A stretch of 64,000 nt of DNA, taken from the NCBI RefSeq assembly GCF_008831285.2, contig NC_045139.1, forward strand, positions 5,988,704-6,052,703, in the 5' to 3' direction. A program made the translations under genes and the position numbers. Positions 24,116-36,539 of the stretch are shown here, one piece after another; within the stretch, counting starts at the first letter, position 1; every line of letters starts with the position of its first letter. The notes beneath the pieces are model-generated. The model was given only the letters and a program-made list of their open reading frames with translations, made no database searches and had not been told where the DNA came from. The stretch comes from Nymphaea colorata (lineage: Eukaryota > Streptophyta > Magnoliopsida > Nymphaeales > Nymphaeaceae).

Positions 24116-27100
24116 TACTGGAGATATTTCGGAGAAGAGCCTCAACTGCTGAAGGGGAGAACCAAGAAGGTCAATACAAGGGAGGGGCTCTCTCCGTCAG
24201 TATCCTCTTATGACTGTGGAGGCCGTCATCAAATAATGATGCTCGAGAGAAGGGAATTTAATGTAAGCCAATCACGGATTTTGAGGCATGCTTCTTCTCT
24301 GCCCGTCTAGTGCTTGGAGTCATTACAGGTTACAGGCGGATCCCACCAAACGATCTCTCATGCTTAGCATGGGTCCTGATTACCATACATGGTCTATGGT
24401 TCCAACAAGAGTTGATTGTGGGCTCCACTGGAGGCGGCGCGGCATGGTTGACTTCATCAATCTGATCTTGAAGGAGAAATAGATAACTGAACTCCATTGA
24501 CAACCAAGAAGCTGCATTTGCCGTCCTATCTTGAACACCAAAAGCAGATTAATGGCTTTTTTTCTCCTTGAAGGTTAGCAAATAAATTTGGGGTGTTTCT
24601 ATACATGATGGAGAGAGAGAGAGAGAGAGACAGGCGCTTGCATTTATTAATATATTCATGAGAGTAAATAAGCAAATAAATAAATAAGAAAATTTGAGTG
24701 GCAATTACATATGTTCAAAGGGCGCCCTATCAACTTGCGACCAGACAGATCCCGAGGCCTCAACGAGCAACTTCAATCTCATCTCGCCCTATTCATGGCA
24801 ATTTATTATTTCACTTCATTTCCACATGATTTGCAGAAACCCATCTCCCAACATGTCAGATCCTCCAACTATTGTTCACATATTAAATGTCGAACATGGG
24901 CATCTTTTTTTCTTCAATTTTTTAACTGAACCCTGAACAACTCCTTTTTAATTTTTCCAATTGCACAACATTTTCAAGCTTTTGTCTTGTTCTCTTAATC
25001 AATCTGCTTGCTTTTTTCCATTTATCAAGCAAGAAGTCACTGATTATTAGTTTTTTGGTTGTTACATTTTATATATCGCCATTTCCCCTGTTCTTTCTTC
25101 TCCAACTTTATGACAACATAAGAATTTTTTCTGTTCTTATTTGACCACATTCTTCTTCCCGTTTGCTCGACTTGGGGAACCCCATGATTTTCAGTACCGA
25201 GACGAGGGAAAAAGAATTAATGACCCAGTTCACCACTTAGACTACGAATTTGAACAAGATTGAAACCGTTGCTTCAAATGGTCGCCAGCTTCGAATTGGC
25301 AAGACGGCAATCGATGCAGATACTGATAAGATCGAGAAAATAAAAAATTCCCCAGTCAAGCGGAAATACGGCATCCAAATTATGCATGAATGCGTTGATT
25401 GATCAGTAATGGATACGTGTAATCGCGGGATCAGGCGGGTGGATGGTTCGGTTGCCATTTTTCTGCAAACAACGTGGGTATCCTGCTCTATTTTATACAC
25501 AGAACAAAGCAAAGACGGGAACACCGCCTGAGCTAAGCACGCTATCAGACGTTAGTCGACAACCAAAATGCAAGAGAACTTCAAAAGAATCTAAATCCCC
25601 TGGTAACACGGAATCTATAGAAATGTGGAAATGCCAGAAAACTTCCAAAAGAAAATTAGTTCCTTGATAACACGAAATCAGTAGAGAACAAATTAAGAAA
25701 TGAATTATGTGTGACTGTGTAGAGACAAGTCTGACCTGAGAGTGAAATATCGAAGATAGAGAACAGCACATTGCTTCGGTGTAGCAATCGATTTCTAGCT
25801 TTGCAGACGAGACTCCATTCATTGCACATGGGTTCTCTTCATAAATGATGAAGACAGAGAGATATAAAGAGAGTGCGCCGTTTACCTGACTTGAAACAGC
25901 AGGTAGCTGACTTGTTTTTTTCTGGTTTTGTGTCTTAATTTTTCTAACAAAGAAACCTCTCTGATGAGGGTATAACCATTTGAGCTACCTGGTTCAAATT
26001 AGAACACCCCACCAAGAATACGCCCACTCTATCTCAACGCTGCGGAGCCACCAAACTCAAATTGAAAACTTCACAGGCTTCAATTTGTGAAGGATAACAG
26101 AAGTATGCAGAACTTGGAAATTTCTTTCAGTTATAGTCGGAATTATGTAGAAGGAAGACGGAAAGACACAAGAAATTCAACCCATTCCTAAGCTATTCAA
26201 CATCAATCAAAATAAAAATACAGTAACAAGTGATGCTTCATACTTCAGATCCATGGATTAGACATGGAATTTGATTGACAAGTTTTGCCCATAAGACAAA
26301 GGCTCCGCATTAAACGTTTATGATCTCAAGTCCAATCCAAGATCTGCACTTGAAATCCTTATTTTAGTCTTTAGCATTAGCATGAAAGTCTAAAATAAAG
26401 TCATACCACCAAAAAAGTATTATGGACATTAATTCTTGACCTTCTGCATGTCGAAAAAAAACTTCTATCGACTTCCTGATTAACTGGACCAAGCTCTAGT
26501 TGGAGATAAACTTTTTTAGTAGTAAATTGCATTAAGTAGGACAGTTCGTCATGTTCGAAAATGTTTTCAATCTGATATAATATACACTCAATTGGTGCGC
26601 CATTGAACCAGTGCAGGCAGTATGACTGTACAGGTGTGTACTGGAACCAGTGTGGTTACCTAAAAGATCTGGAACAAGCAGCTGTGTGGGAATGTCACGA
26701 GTCACGGCCTACATAGCACCACATTTTCCCGAGGGAGGTGGGAAAACCCATTTCCAACGTCAAGCAACCCAAGGAGTTGGTGTAGAGGAGCAGCCTGTGT
26801 GTCTGCAACATGAGCCGCCTGAGTTTTCCTTCAAACTTGTTTAAGACATAATATATATATATGTGGTAAGCAATCCAGCCACCTGTCAATGGGAAAAGGC
26901 TCGGGGAAATGGGGCTGGAAAGAAAGTTGAAAAAGGCGGCCACTTTTTGTCTTGCATGGTGAATTGGTAATGGCGCCGTGGCTGGCACTCTTTTCGGACG
27001 ACCACCGTTTTCCATGGAAATCAAACGCATCGTAGGGCTCTCTTTGTTTCATTGGTGGGAAGGGAACCACTTTCTATGCACTGTCCCCCACCTTGCTTGG

Positions 27101-28282
27101 AAGTTAGCATCAGAATATATAGAGGATGGAGCTGAGGGGATTGTGCGTCCTATTCCTCCATCTCAAAATTTTCTCATCCTGTTAGTTTGATGTTTATTGC
27201 ATTTACTGGCGAATCTTAATCTAGATATGTTGCTCAATGCATGGAAGAAGCATGAAGATTTGATGCTTATATTGGAAAGTTAAGATCATCGACCATAAAA
27301 TGCAGTGCGCACATTGGGTCTTCACGAACTTTCAAAAAATACATTTGAAAAATCTATACATGGATCTGTGAAGGGATTCCAAGGCTCCCATTTTCACACA
27401 AACACGTGATTGCATGAAAGATGGGCGTATGGAGTGGTGGACCCCTGTACCGTGCCGTTGATTGAGATCCAAATGGGCCGAATCTCCATACGGGGGCACT
27501 TGACTGTACCGAACCCAATCGGGTCCCAGTAATGTGCCAGTTTACATTAAATGCCACATAGATTCAGCACGTTGCTCGGTAGAGTTATTGTAAAAAAATG
27601 ACATGTACACCCCAAGCAGAAACTGAAAATTACTTGGTCAATTTGGCACTGTGGTTGGATCATCAGCGGTTAAAGACGTCAATTGATTCAATTTCTATGG
27701 GCATCGATTTATGCATCCAAGTATGGTTTATATTATATATATATATATATATATATATCGAACCATCTATTCACTTATGAGGGTCGTCTCTTCATTATTT
27801 TTCTTTCAATCATTTATCTTTTTATCACGATCAACCAATAACTCGAGAGTCACCATCTACTGCTTTATAATAAAGAAATTGGTAGTTATGTGACACATAG
27901 TTGCAAGACCCATAAATTGGAATCAATGGTCGTTGGTCTTTTAAAGATGCAAATCTAAGAGAAAATCAAGAAAAAAAAAGTTGTTAATATTACATGACTA
28001 AAATATTTTAACTTTTTTTTTTTCTCTTTGATTTTTTCTCACCTTTATATCTTATCAAAATCAACGAACAAGATGATTCCTTATGGTTGTATTTGATAAT
28101 CTCGGATTTTAGCATAAAAATGTATGTTTTGAAAGATCCTCAGTTTAAACAAATTGAAGATCTCAATAACATGGATTTAAAATCCACGGTACATGTTAAA
28201 AAAAAATGGATTTAAGGTCGGATAGGGGAGCGTTTGTTCTTAAATCCATAGATTTGAGATCATAGGATCTTGCATATTTGAG
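24116..28282. other. Intergenic, upstream of the ER-body-like gene
   Basis: No gene is supported. The first few hundred bases should contain the promoter and leader of the minus-strand gene, but no clear TATA box was found. GA (24610-24631) and AT (27731-27758) microsatellites are present. A minus-strand frame starting near 25814 has an ATG, about 30 codons and then a possible GT donor, but I recognise nothing in it and could not extend it. Confidence 0.5.
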
Positions 28283-28412
28283 ACACGACCACATATCACA
28301 CGTGTAAATGTCATATATAAACACTTTAGGCGGCCACTCATGTCAAACACGACCATATAAGTCACACATGTAAAGGTCATATATGAACACTTTAGGTGGC
28401 CACCCATTTCAA
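28283..28412. repeat. Two-copy tandem repeat of about 64 bp
   Basis: Unit 1 (28283-28346) and unit 2 (28347-28412) both begin ACACGACCA, pass through GTCATATAT and CACTTTAGG, and end near TTCAA/GTCAA. They differ at scattered positions. Confidence 0.85.
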
Positions 28413-28889
28413 TTGACAATTGAAGTTGTTGGGTGGCATAGTTTGGATGGTTTTAGAATGTTGATGAGAAAAGTAATAAAAAAAGAAAATGTGAAAGGCA
28501 TCTAATTGAAAACCATTCAACTTTTAAAGAGCCTTGGCTCAGGGCCCAAAGGCTAGTTCTTGATCTCTTTCAGCAACTTCGACGTGCTTGTGACAGATGA
28601 AGTCTTAAGTAAATTGAAGCATAGTAAGGATATCACTCATAAACACCGAAAGTAGGTCTATTACTCTTGAGAGATGGCATGAAGGGTGGGAGGTTCGACC
28701 CTTTTATTGAACATTATGATGAAATACTCATGTGCACCCAACAATCCATGAGCAGAAAAAAAAATTCTTGAGGTGAAAGCCCTACATAAAGGCCCATCTC
28801 AGCCACTTTTTTCTTAAAAAGCATGTAAGTGGAGGTTTTAGGTGGAAACCCTAGATCAAGCTTCAATTCAATCGCTCTGGTTGCGAGCA

Positions 28890-29060
28890 ATGTGTAGCTA
28901 GAAATTTGTGGTTAAGGGGCACAAACATTAGAAATCTTAAATTTGAGGAGCGTCAATATACAACAAACTAGCTAAATTACATGGAGGAACCAATATGCAA
29001 AGAAAATCAATTATGGTGGTCTGTGTGAGCAGCTGCCCACACAAGCCCACACCTAGCTCA
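28890..29060. repeat. Dispersed repeat copy, GTGGAGC family (diverged)
   Basis: It starts near TGTGTAGCTAGAA and ends near TGCCCACACAAGCCCACACC. The 3' part matches the copies at 29227-29394 and 36911-37075 around GGTCTGTGTG and TGCCCACAC. This is the most diverged of the copies. Confidence 0.4.
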
Positions 29061-29226
29061 GCTCTTATCTATTTGATAGTGTTGCCCTCGTAAAGCATAT
29101 AAGTTGGGGGTTTGCAGTGGATTTTCCTCCAAGTGACTAAATGGTTGATTCAATCCTTGCTGGGTTCCTCGTCATTGAATAAATATGTAGCATGAGCACA
29201 TTAAACAAGATAAACAAACTTTAACT

Positions 29227-29394
29227 AGGGGTGGAGCTAGAAAAATCCGGCTAAACGGTACTAGGTATAACATTTTAAATTTTTAAGCACCAATATATAA
29301 CCCAACAAAATTACCCTGAAATATCAATAAAAAAACAAAAACTTTTTTTTTTAGTCTGTGTGGGCAATTGCCCACACCTGCCTCCACCCTGGCT
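29227..29394. mobile_element. Dispersed repeat with inverted ends, GTGGAGC family
   Basis: The left end AGGGGTGGAGCTAG and the right end CTCCACCCTGGCT are imperfect inverted copies. The inside has AATTGCCCACACCTGCC. Related sequence occurs at 36911-37075 and, less clearly, at 28890-29060 and 30551-30750. Elements bounded by AGGGGNGGAGCCAG-type ends are common non-coding relics in plant genomes. The superfamily is not determined. Confidence 0.5.
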
Positions 29395-29474
29395 TTAACA
29401 GAACTGAGTTAAGGGGTACTCCAACATATAGCATAATACAGGACTACTTTGATGTAGACTGGTCCGAAGCAATG

Positions 29475-29915
29475 ACGCCCTTCCAGGAGGAAGAACAGTG
29501 ATGCAGAGCAGGAGAAGAAACCTATGTGAGCTTGTGTTCACTTTCCCTGAAACAGAAACTGTGTTTCCAGAAATTCATGGCTGGCCTATCGTCACAGTAT
29601 ATCCAATATCATCTTTTTCCAATTCAGCAGTCGGCAGAAAAATAAAGAAGAGGGACCAAGTAGTGAAGAATTGAAAAAAAGAAAGATACAATTTTATCGA
29701 TGAGTACACATAAGATCCTCTGTCTTAAGATCCGCTGCCAGCAATGTACTTACTTTGGTAGTGACAAGTTCTGTCTCTAGAAAGCAGAAAATCATGTTAA
29801 AGACTAACAGACTATTGGAGGAAAGGGAAAAAGTGAACTGGATTTTGCACTGTAATTAAAACAGAAACTCATAAATTTGTCAAGCCCGTGGCCACAATGC
29901 TCATTTCATTTGCCA
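29475..29915 (-). pseudogene. Decayed fragment of an ER-body-like (MEB) gene
   Basis: On the minus strand, 29640-29475 aligns with the last exon of the complete gene at 13183-24115. It shares the run around GGCCAGCC, ATTTCTGGAAACAC and AGGGAAAGTGAACACAAG, corresponding to GQPQNFWRNT and SFRETDNK. One base is lost beside the GQP codons, which shifts the frame, and about 60 bases encoding the next hydrophobic segment are deleted. A second patch at about 29905-29873 matches the small 62-bp exon 8 (the LANLIGG region: AAATTTGTCAAGCCCGTGG against AAATTCGCCAACCCCAAGG). The two patches lie in the same order and strand as exons 8 and 9, with intron-like sequence between. This indicates a segmental gene copy, not a spliced retrocopy. 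Confidence 0.75.
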
Positions 29916-32145
29916 AATATCAGAAGACTGAATAAGAAGAACTACAAAATCTTGACGAGGTGAAATTAGAGCAGAGGCAGATAGAAGGAAAATGATCTCG
30001 ATTGAAAAAAAAAAATCACTGCCATCCTTTTTTCACATACAAAAAATTTTCAGTCACTTTATTTCCAATGTTATCATACGTTATAGCATTTTTCTTGAAA
30101 AGAAAAGAAGCACGTATAATTGGAAAGTGAATAGCAGATCTACAGCAGCGCCAAGAAGAAAGATGACATTGACTTAGTAAAGAACAACTTGGTGAATAAG
30201 ACATTGGCTTACCGTGTTAGAAGGGTTGGCAGAAGAGCCGTGTCACAAGTCAAGTCAAGATTGAAAGATGAAAGAAACTTCCGAAGACTGGTGGTCTCTG
30301 TTGATGTAGAATCAAAAGAATCTAGAAAAGTATATTGATAGAAGAGGCGGCTTAACCAATGATGCAGAATAAAGAAAAAATCTGGAAGAAATATTGATAA
30401 AAGAGATCATTTAGAGGGACTTATTCTTCGTCTACAATCTCAGAAGGAAGATTCAAGATAATGAGTTCCGAATCGAGTCCTTTCCGGCACTTGTCAAATA
30501 AGAACTTACCCTCGGCACTTAATGAAGCCCAGGAACTCCAGTTAGGTTGGGAATCAGGGACAGAGCCAAGATTTTGCCTTTGGAGGCCCAAACTGTCATG
30601 CGACACAACAAATATAATTTTTGAATATTTTTCGTGGAGCCAATACCTATTTTTCAAGAATTTTACAGGACCTAAACTCACATTTAAAAAAAAAATATGG
30701 GGTAAATTTTTAATTTTTCAAAATATAAGAGGGACCATAGCTCCGCTCCTTTTGTAAATATTATTTATGCTCTAGGAAGCAAGCTAAGATTGTAACTATT
30801 GTTCATAAATTTAACAATTACTCAAATGCTGGACATAAAATCACATTGTAATTTTTAAAACAAGATCACGGGTTCTCACAATATATGTTAGACTACGTAT
30901 TCCAAAAACACAATGTTCTTATCAAATATGAAATATCTTTTAGATTCGAATTGATCACATCTTAGTGAATATGTCTCCCAAATCCTTCGCATTTTCAAGT
31001 GTCTCATAAACCAGAAAATATGAGCGTATAGTTTATGAGATTAAATACTTGTCAGAAACATTAACGTAAAACTACATTAAAATTAGAACCAGTTGTTCGC
31101 AATGATATTCTTTTCAAATGAAAGTGAAATGTTAGTAATGTTAGTGCGCCAGCAAATGGAAATTAAGAGATTAATGGATCGATGAAAGGTCAACAAGACG
31201 ACTTGAAGGAAAACAGACGTCGAAGACGCGGCGGAGGAACTTAGTCAATAGATTTCACTTTTCACGCCCAATGCCAAAATCGGATGGTTCAGTCCAGTTG
31301 AAACCAGATATAACTCCAAATCTTTCCTATTTTCCACCAAAAAGATGGCAAAATAGAAAGACATTGATATAAAGATCCAATTCCTTTATGTTTAAAGGTT
31401 TACCATGTAAAGGTTGGAATCGGCCTCTCAAACAAATCGATGCACCATTCAATTAGTGCATCTCCAAGAGGATTCCAAAGCAATTCAAGTTTTATTGCAG
31501 AATTCAAATTTTCTTTTTAAGTTCACTTGCACTTAGTTTTGGTGTTAAGATAAAGACTGTTGATGTAAAAGTATACTTAAATTGGTTGCATTTGCTGCAA
31601 ATCAATTCCAATTCATTGACCTATATAAGAATATCAATGTCAACGGCTCCTGATATCCAAGCCTACTATTCTTGGAAAATGTAAACTTACGTTCAATTTT
31701 GTATTCTCCTTCCCTCTCGAAAAAAGTGATTATTCATTCACATAATTATAAATAAAAGCTATTATTTTCATTTTGTTAAACATACGTGAAGTTGTAACTT
31801 GAGTTCTAAGGACGATTGATGAGCATAATATGAAATTCCTGATTTCATTAGGTATTAAAATATGACATTTTACAAATGCGAAAATATGTTTTCATGTTCG
31901 CAAGCAAAGGGGCCTAAATAATAAATGAACCTTCTTGGTGCCATACAGGTAACGTTGAGGGGTGGTGTTGGCTGGCTCCAACCGCGTTGTGGGTCCTCCC
32001 GTCGAACGCGTATTATCCCCGAAGCAGTCAAACTTCGCAAACTCTTGAAGACCTCTGAGAAATCCTGTTTTCTCCTCATTCTTCTCTTCAGGATCGATCG
32101 ATTGACGGATCAAATTGATCAATCGATAGTTCAGCCTCAGGTGAA
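29916..32145. other. Intergenic between the MEB-like relic and the malectin receptor
   Basis: No gene is supported. Further exons of the MEB-like relic may be hidden here, but I could not align any. A repeat-like segment lies at 30551-30750. Confidence 0.5.
30551..30750. repeat. Possible dispersed repeat copy, GTGGAGC family
   Basis: It begins near GACAGAGCCAAGATTTTG and ends near CCATAGCTCCGCTCC, with TTCGTGGAGCCAAT inside. Its similarity to the other copies is patchy. Confidence 0.35.
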
Positions 32146-33504
32146 ATGAAAACGAAGAAGACGATGCACCTCCTTCTCTGGCTTCTTTTACTGCAAATCT
32201 CCCTCTCCTCCTCCTCCCACTACATCCCTCCGGACAATTACCTCATTGACTGTGGCTCCCCCTCCGACTCCACCGTGGATGGCCGCTCCTTCTTCGCCGA
32301 TCCCCACCGCACGACCGTCACCGTTCGGCCTCCGAGCTCCAAGATCTTCGCCAGGAACCAACGCCCATCTTCCGATTTGCCTCAGATCTACCACACGGCG
32401 AGAATTTTCACTTACCCATCTTCCTACGCGTTCGAGATACGGAGGAAGGGTACCCACATGGTCCGCCTTCACTTCTTCCCCTTCGAAGGCGACTACAATC
32501 TATCTTCTGCAGTTTTCAGCGTCCACGCGCTGGGGTTCTCGCTTCTGAACGAATTCTCCGTCGCCGCTCGCTCGTTGGTCGTCAAGGAGTACTTGGTTGA
32601 TGTGAAGTCCGATCGGTTAGTCCTATGTTTCGTTCCTTCAATGGGATCTTATCTAGCTTTTGTGAATGCCATAGAAGTCGTCTCAATGCCTGATTCTCTC
32701 GTTCCTGAGATTGTTCACATGGATGGAAGACTTAACTATGACAATTTCTTATCGAACCAAGCTTTGGAAATTGTCCATAGGATCAATATGGGGGGTCCCA
32801 AAATCACGCCTTTGAATGATTCTCTCTGTAGAACATGGATTCCTGATGATGGTTATCTGAAAACGGTGTCTTCTGCAGAATCAAAATATTTCGGAGGACC
32901 AATCGTTTACCACATGACTCTGTCTAACGAGATTGCACCTGGTCGAGTCTATCGTTCTGCTCAAGTTCTAAGAGCAAATGAAGGGTCTAATATTACTTGG
33001 GTGTTCCCTGTGGATTTGGGGTACAAGTACTTCGTGAGGTTCCATTTCTGTGACATTGTGAGTTTGGCACTCAACCAACTCCATTTCAATGTTTATATCA
33101 ATGGATGGTGTGCTTATAAGGAGCTTGATCTCTCCAACGTAACCAATGGTTTTCTAGCTTATCCATTTTACTCAGATTTCATAGTTGAGCCGAATGCTCG
33201 GAAGGAATTGAGAATCAGTGTAGGTGCTTTGGATGGGAATATGGTGGAAAAGAACGCTTTGCTGAATGGTTTGGAGATATGGAAGCTGAATAATTCGATG
33301 GCTAGTCTGGACGGCGAACCATCTTCTAGTTTTACGGCAATGGATGGATCGGGAATGAAGATGGGTGCTGCGATTGAGTTTTTTGGTGCCATTGTGTTGA
33401 TTATGTTGGCAATCTTTCCTTTGGTGGTGATCTTGGTGAAGAGGATGAAAGCTAGGCGCCAAATTGGATGGACACGATTAGCTATTGATGGAGAGAAAGT
33501 ATGA
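32146..33504 (+). CDS. Malectin-like receptor-like protein without kinase (CrRLK1L-type ectodomain)
   Basis: A single uninterrupted frame of 452 residues. An N-terminal signal peptide (about 1-25, with LLLWLLLLQ) is followed by YIPPDNYLIDCGS, the usual opening of CrRLK1L ectodomains. Two malectin-like blocks follow: about 30-190 (YAFEIRRKGTHMVRLHFFPF, DYNLSSAVFSV) and about 205-380 (IVYHMTLSNEI, FVRFHFCDIVS, FNVYINGW, LLNGLEIWKLNN). A membrane span lies at about 408-431 and only about 20 cytoplasmic residues (KRMKARRQIGWTRL) remain before the stop. Family members such as FERONIA and HERK1 normally continue into a Ser/Thr kinase, giving about 800-900 residues. No kinase remnant is visible in the next 2 kb. 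It may be a co-receptor, a decoy or a decapitated gene copy. The frame is intact and conserved-looking, which favours a working protein. The ATG at 32146 is the first in frame with the signal peptide. Confidence 0.88.
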   Translation: MKTKKTMHLLLWLLLLQISLSSSSHYIPPDNYLIDCGSPSDSTVDGRSFFADPHRTTVTVRPPSSKIFARNQRPSSDLPQIYHTARIFTYPSSYAFEIRRKGTHMVRLHFFPFEGDYNLSSAVFSVHALGFSLLNEFSVAARSLVVKEYLVDVKSDRLVLCFVPSMGSYLAFVNAIEVVSMPDSLVPEIVHMDGRLNYDNFLSNQALEIVHRINMGGPKITPLNDSLCRTWIPDDGYLKTVSSAESKYFGGPIVYHMTLSNEIAPGRVYRSAQVLRANEGSNITWVFPVDLGYKYFVRFHFCDIVSLALNQLHFNVYINGWCAYKELDLSNVTNGFLAYPFYSDFIVEPNARKELRISVGALDGNMVEKNALLNGLEIWKLNNSMASLDGEPSSSFTAMDGSGMKMGAAIEFFGAIVLIMLAIFPLVVILVKRMKARRQIGWTRLAIDGEKV

Positions 33505-36435
33505 GAATATGAGAAGATTGTTGAATAGGAATCGCTTTCTTGATTCCAAGGTTCCTATGCTGCTGAATGTAATGGAGTTCAGCACCTTGGTTAAGAAACT
33601 AGTATCACTGCCTTTGCTGTTGTGTTGTGTAACTGATCCTAATGTAAAAATGTAAAGTTAGATAAGTGCCAGTAGCTGTTGAATTGGCGAGTTCAGAGCA
33701 AGATTATTGTGAGAAGCGGTTGCTAATTGCTTCAATGTTAGTGTATTCTGTAAGTTATCTGGTGTATTTTCTGTAGGATAGGACATCTGTGTGCAAGAAT
33801 TTATAGTTATCAATTGGCTATTGAAAGTTGAAACACTTCCTATAGAAAAAACATGTTCATATTTCTCTTTGCTTCTCCAAAACTTTCTTCTGCAATTTGG
33901 TTTGTCATGGGCAACTTTGGAAGGATACTGTAGCCTCAAATGAACAGAAATGTTAAGATGTCTTATTTTCCTTCATAACTGATATGATTCATGTGCAACC
34001 TCCTGAGTTCAGTACCTGCCTTGAGCATTTTGTTCATATATTGGTTATTGCTGCCGTAATTAAGAACTGCCTTTGTGTGTCTCTGATGGCTTTTCCTTGA
34101 TTTAATTGCCACAAGGTATGCTATTGGGGAATTGTACTTGTTAGATTCATGTTTGATATACTTTTAAGCTGCTGAACAAATATGTTGTCGTTTTACCTTG
34201 TTCATGAGAAAAAGCATGTTGTACAAATTGTTTTGCAACTTCAGAACTTGTTGTACATTGAAAGAACTTATTTCTTCTGTGGCAGGTTGACAAGTCTGCA
34301 ATGCTTCTAGCTCAGAAACCTATTTTGAATACTTTTTCTTGTGTTGGTTACTCCAGCCATGATCTGTTTGTGCATGCAAGCTCTAACTTACTTTCCATAC
34401 CTGTTTAATGTGTGGCTTCCAAGTTGTGGAAGGTGTCACCACTAATTTCTTAACAGCAAGTATCATGTCCTCTGTGGTTGAGTTTGAGCTACTTTTTTTT
34501 AGCATGGATTTTTAAGTTCAGCAAGGCTAGGAAAATCACCTGGTGTTGTGAGAATCACTTCATTTTGATATTGAGATAAAGAGTTATGGTATGAATAATA
34601 AACTAAACTGTCTAGGCAGCTCCGAGTAGCCATAGCAACAATCTAGATGGTCGTTGAAGACTTCCCAGATGTGCAATGTATCCAGCAGACTTCCCGCTGG
34701 TAAACATGAAGCGGGAACGACACCCTTTACTATTTCAAACTTTCTTAATTTTTAGTTGGAGCAACAATGCACGAATTGGTATGGGATATGTATCTTTAGT
34801 TCAGGTTCTCTGCGATTCGTAATTTTCAGCTAACTTTTCCATTCATTGTCATCTCAAGCACACTGTAATTGGTGTGTCTCGTATACACGTTTCTTTTTCT
34901 TGGTATTAGCATTTTGGACTCTCTTACTAAGCCCTAATCATGCTTGACAGTTTAATAACAGTGTATATACTAAGACCATTAACGCCCGTCCACATGGATG
35001 GGCTTCAGGAACGTATAAGAGAAATAATTAATTTTTGTTAATTGGTTTGGGTTTTTTTCTTCTTTATAGATAATGCATTGGTTCATGTTTTAGGTGTTGC
35101 TTCTAGGTTTTCAAGTTCATAACTTCCTCATGCTTACAACCAATATTTCATTATATTCATAGGATGCTTTTGACGAAAACAAAATTGTTTCATAAATTTC
35201 ATAAAGGTCAAATGTTAACTAATTTCATATTTCAGATAAATCTCAGGAGCCGAATCTCTTCCCCAAATCGGGAAGGAGATAGAATGTCACTTATCAATAG
35301 TTATTATTTGCAAGTTGCCTTGGGCAAACATAAGGGCAATTTTAGAATTAAATAATAAATGTTTAAATGATGCTGAGAACTTGCATAATAAACATGTCGT
35401 TTAAAAAAATGTTAATAAGGAAGGGTACTGAACCCGACTACTCTTCTCTGCCTTTATGATTTTGAGATAAGAAAAATTGTCAGTGACCAAGAGTATTTTA
35501 TCAGCCAACTTCTTTGTAAACGGTCAAAGCTTACAGATGTAAATATGTACCTAAGATGAAATCTTTAAGGAAACTAAGTGGTAGGGGAAAAATGTGGACC
35601 TTATGAAGTTCTTCAGCAGTCGAGATAGGTTGGGCTTTAATCTTGTCGCAGCTGTATATTTTAGTGAAGGAACAGTCTTACTCTCACGGTTCAGCATCTT
35701 TTTGTGCGAAGAATTGTATTCTTTTGTGTCTATTGATCATGTGAATTTATACGACAGCTTGGGCTCAAGAAAAAGCAAGATCCTTGTATTTCAATATTTG
35801 GAATTTGAAAAAGTTGCTGTTTCAGTTCATCATCAAGCATAATGATGATTTTTTCGGGGAATTTACAGTTTTAACAATAATAAATCTAGCTATTGGGGTG
35901 AGGAACCTGTGACAGTGCTTTGACAAGAATCTAGGCTTGTATTTCAGCAGTCTGCATTCTTATTTCTTGCATCTCTCAGAGGTCAAATGATAGTTTGAAT
36001 GGCTGCCCATGAAAGCATGCTACATTTTCAATGTCATGGTAGTGGCAAGGTGATTCTAATGAACTCACGGACCGACATCTTACCATGCTTCATATTGTGC
36101 TAAAGTGCAATTTAGACATAAAAAAATGTTTTGGGGGAAAAAGGGTGCTGTTCTTTCTGTATATGGAAGCAATGCATCAGATGTAGTACTGGGGCTATAG
36201 TTTTTTAGAGCAATATTTTGCCAGTAAAAAGATTTGGTGATTTTTTTTCTTCATTTTGTTCTTCAAAAGATCAGATTTTTGAAGTCCCCTGAGTTAGGCT
36301 TCACACATTAGAGGGTGGCTGGAGAATGTCTTCCTCTTTCACTGCCCTTTCAAAACATAGTACAATCTCACCTAAGTCGATTATTCCCCTCCTCTCATTT
36401 TTTTCATGAAAAAGGAGGAGAAAAAGCCATGTCTG
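33505..36435. other. Intergenic, downstream of the malectin receptor
   Basis: I see no kinase-domain remnant and no other supportable gene. Short frames lack recognisable content. The 3' untranslated region of the receptor gene presumably ends within the first few hundred bases. Confidence 0.55.
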
Positions 36436-36539
36436 TAAGGCGCGTTTGGTAGCAGGAAAGCTATATTCCTTGGAACGCAGTGTTCCATGAATATGCCCAT
36501 TGTTTGGGACGCATTTTCTGTTACCAAACGTCGGCGTAA
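36436..36539. mobile_element. Tourist-like MITE of about 98 bp
   Basis: Near-terminal inverted repeats CGTTTGGTAGCAGGAAA (36443-36459) and TTTTCTGTTACCAAACG (36514-36530) pair with two mismatches. The trinucleotide TAA flanks both sides (36436-36438 and 36537-36539), which fits the TAA target duplication of PIF/Harbinger elements. No coding capacity. Confidence 0.6.

Noticed and set aside
28641-28720. GGTTCGACCC resembling a tRNA B box
   Set aside because: No A box at proper spacing and no cloverleaf.
33505-35500. Possible kinase domain downstream of the malectin receptor
   Set aside because: Read in three forward frames, no glycine loop, HRD/DFG-like motif or related wording was seen.
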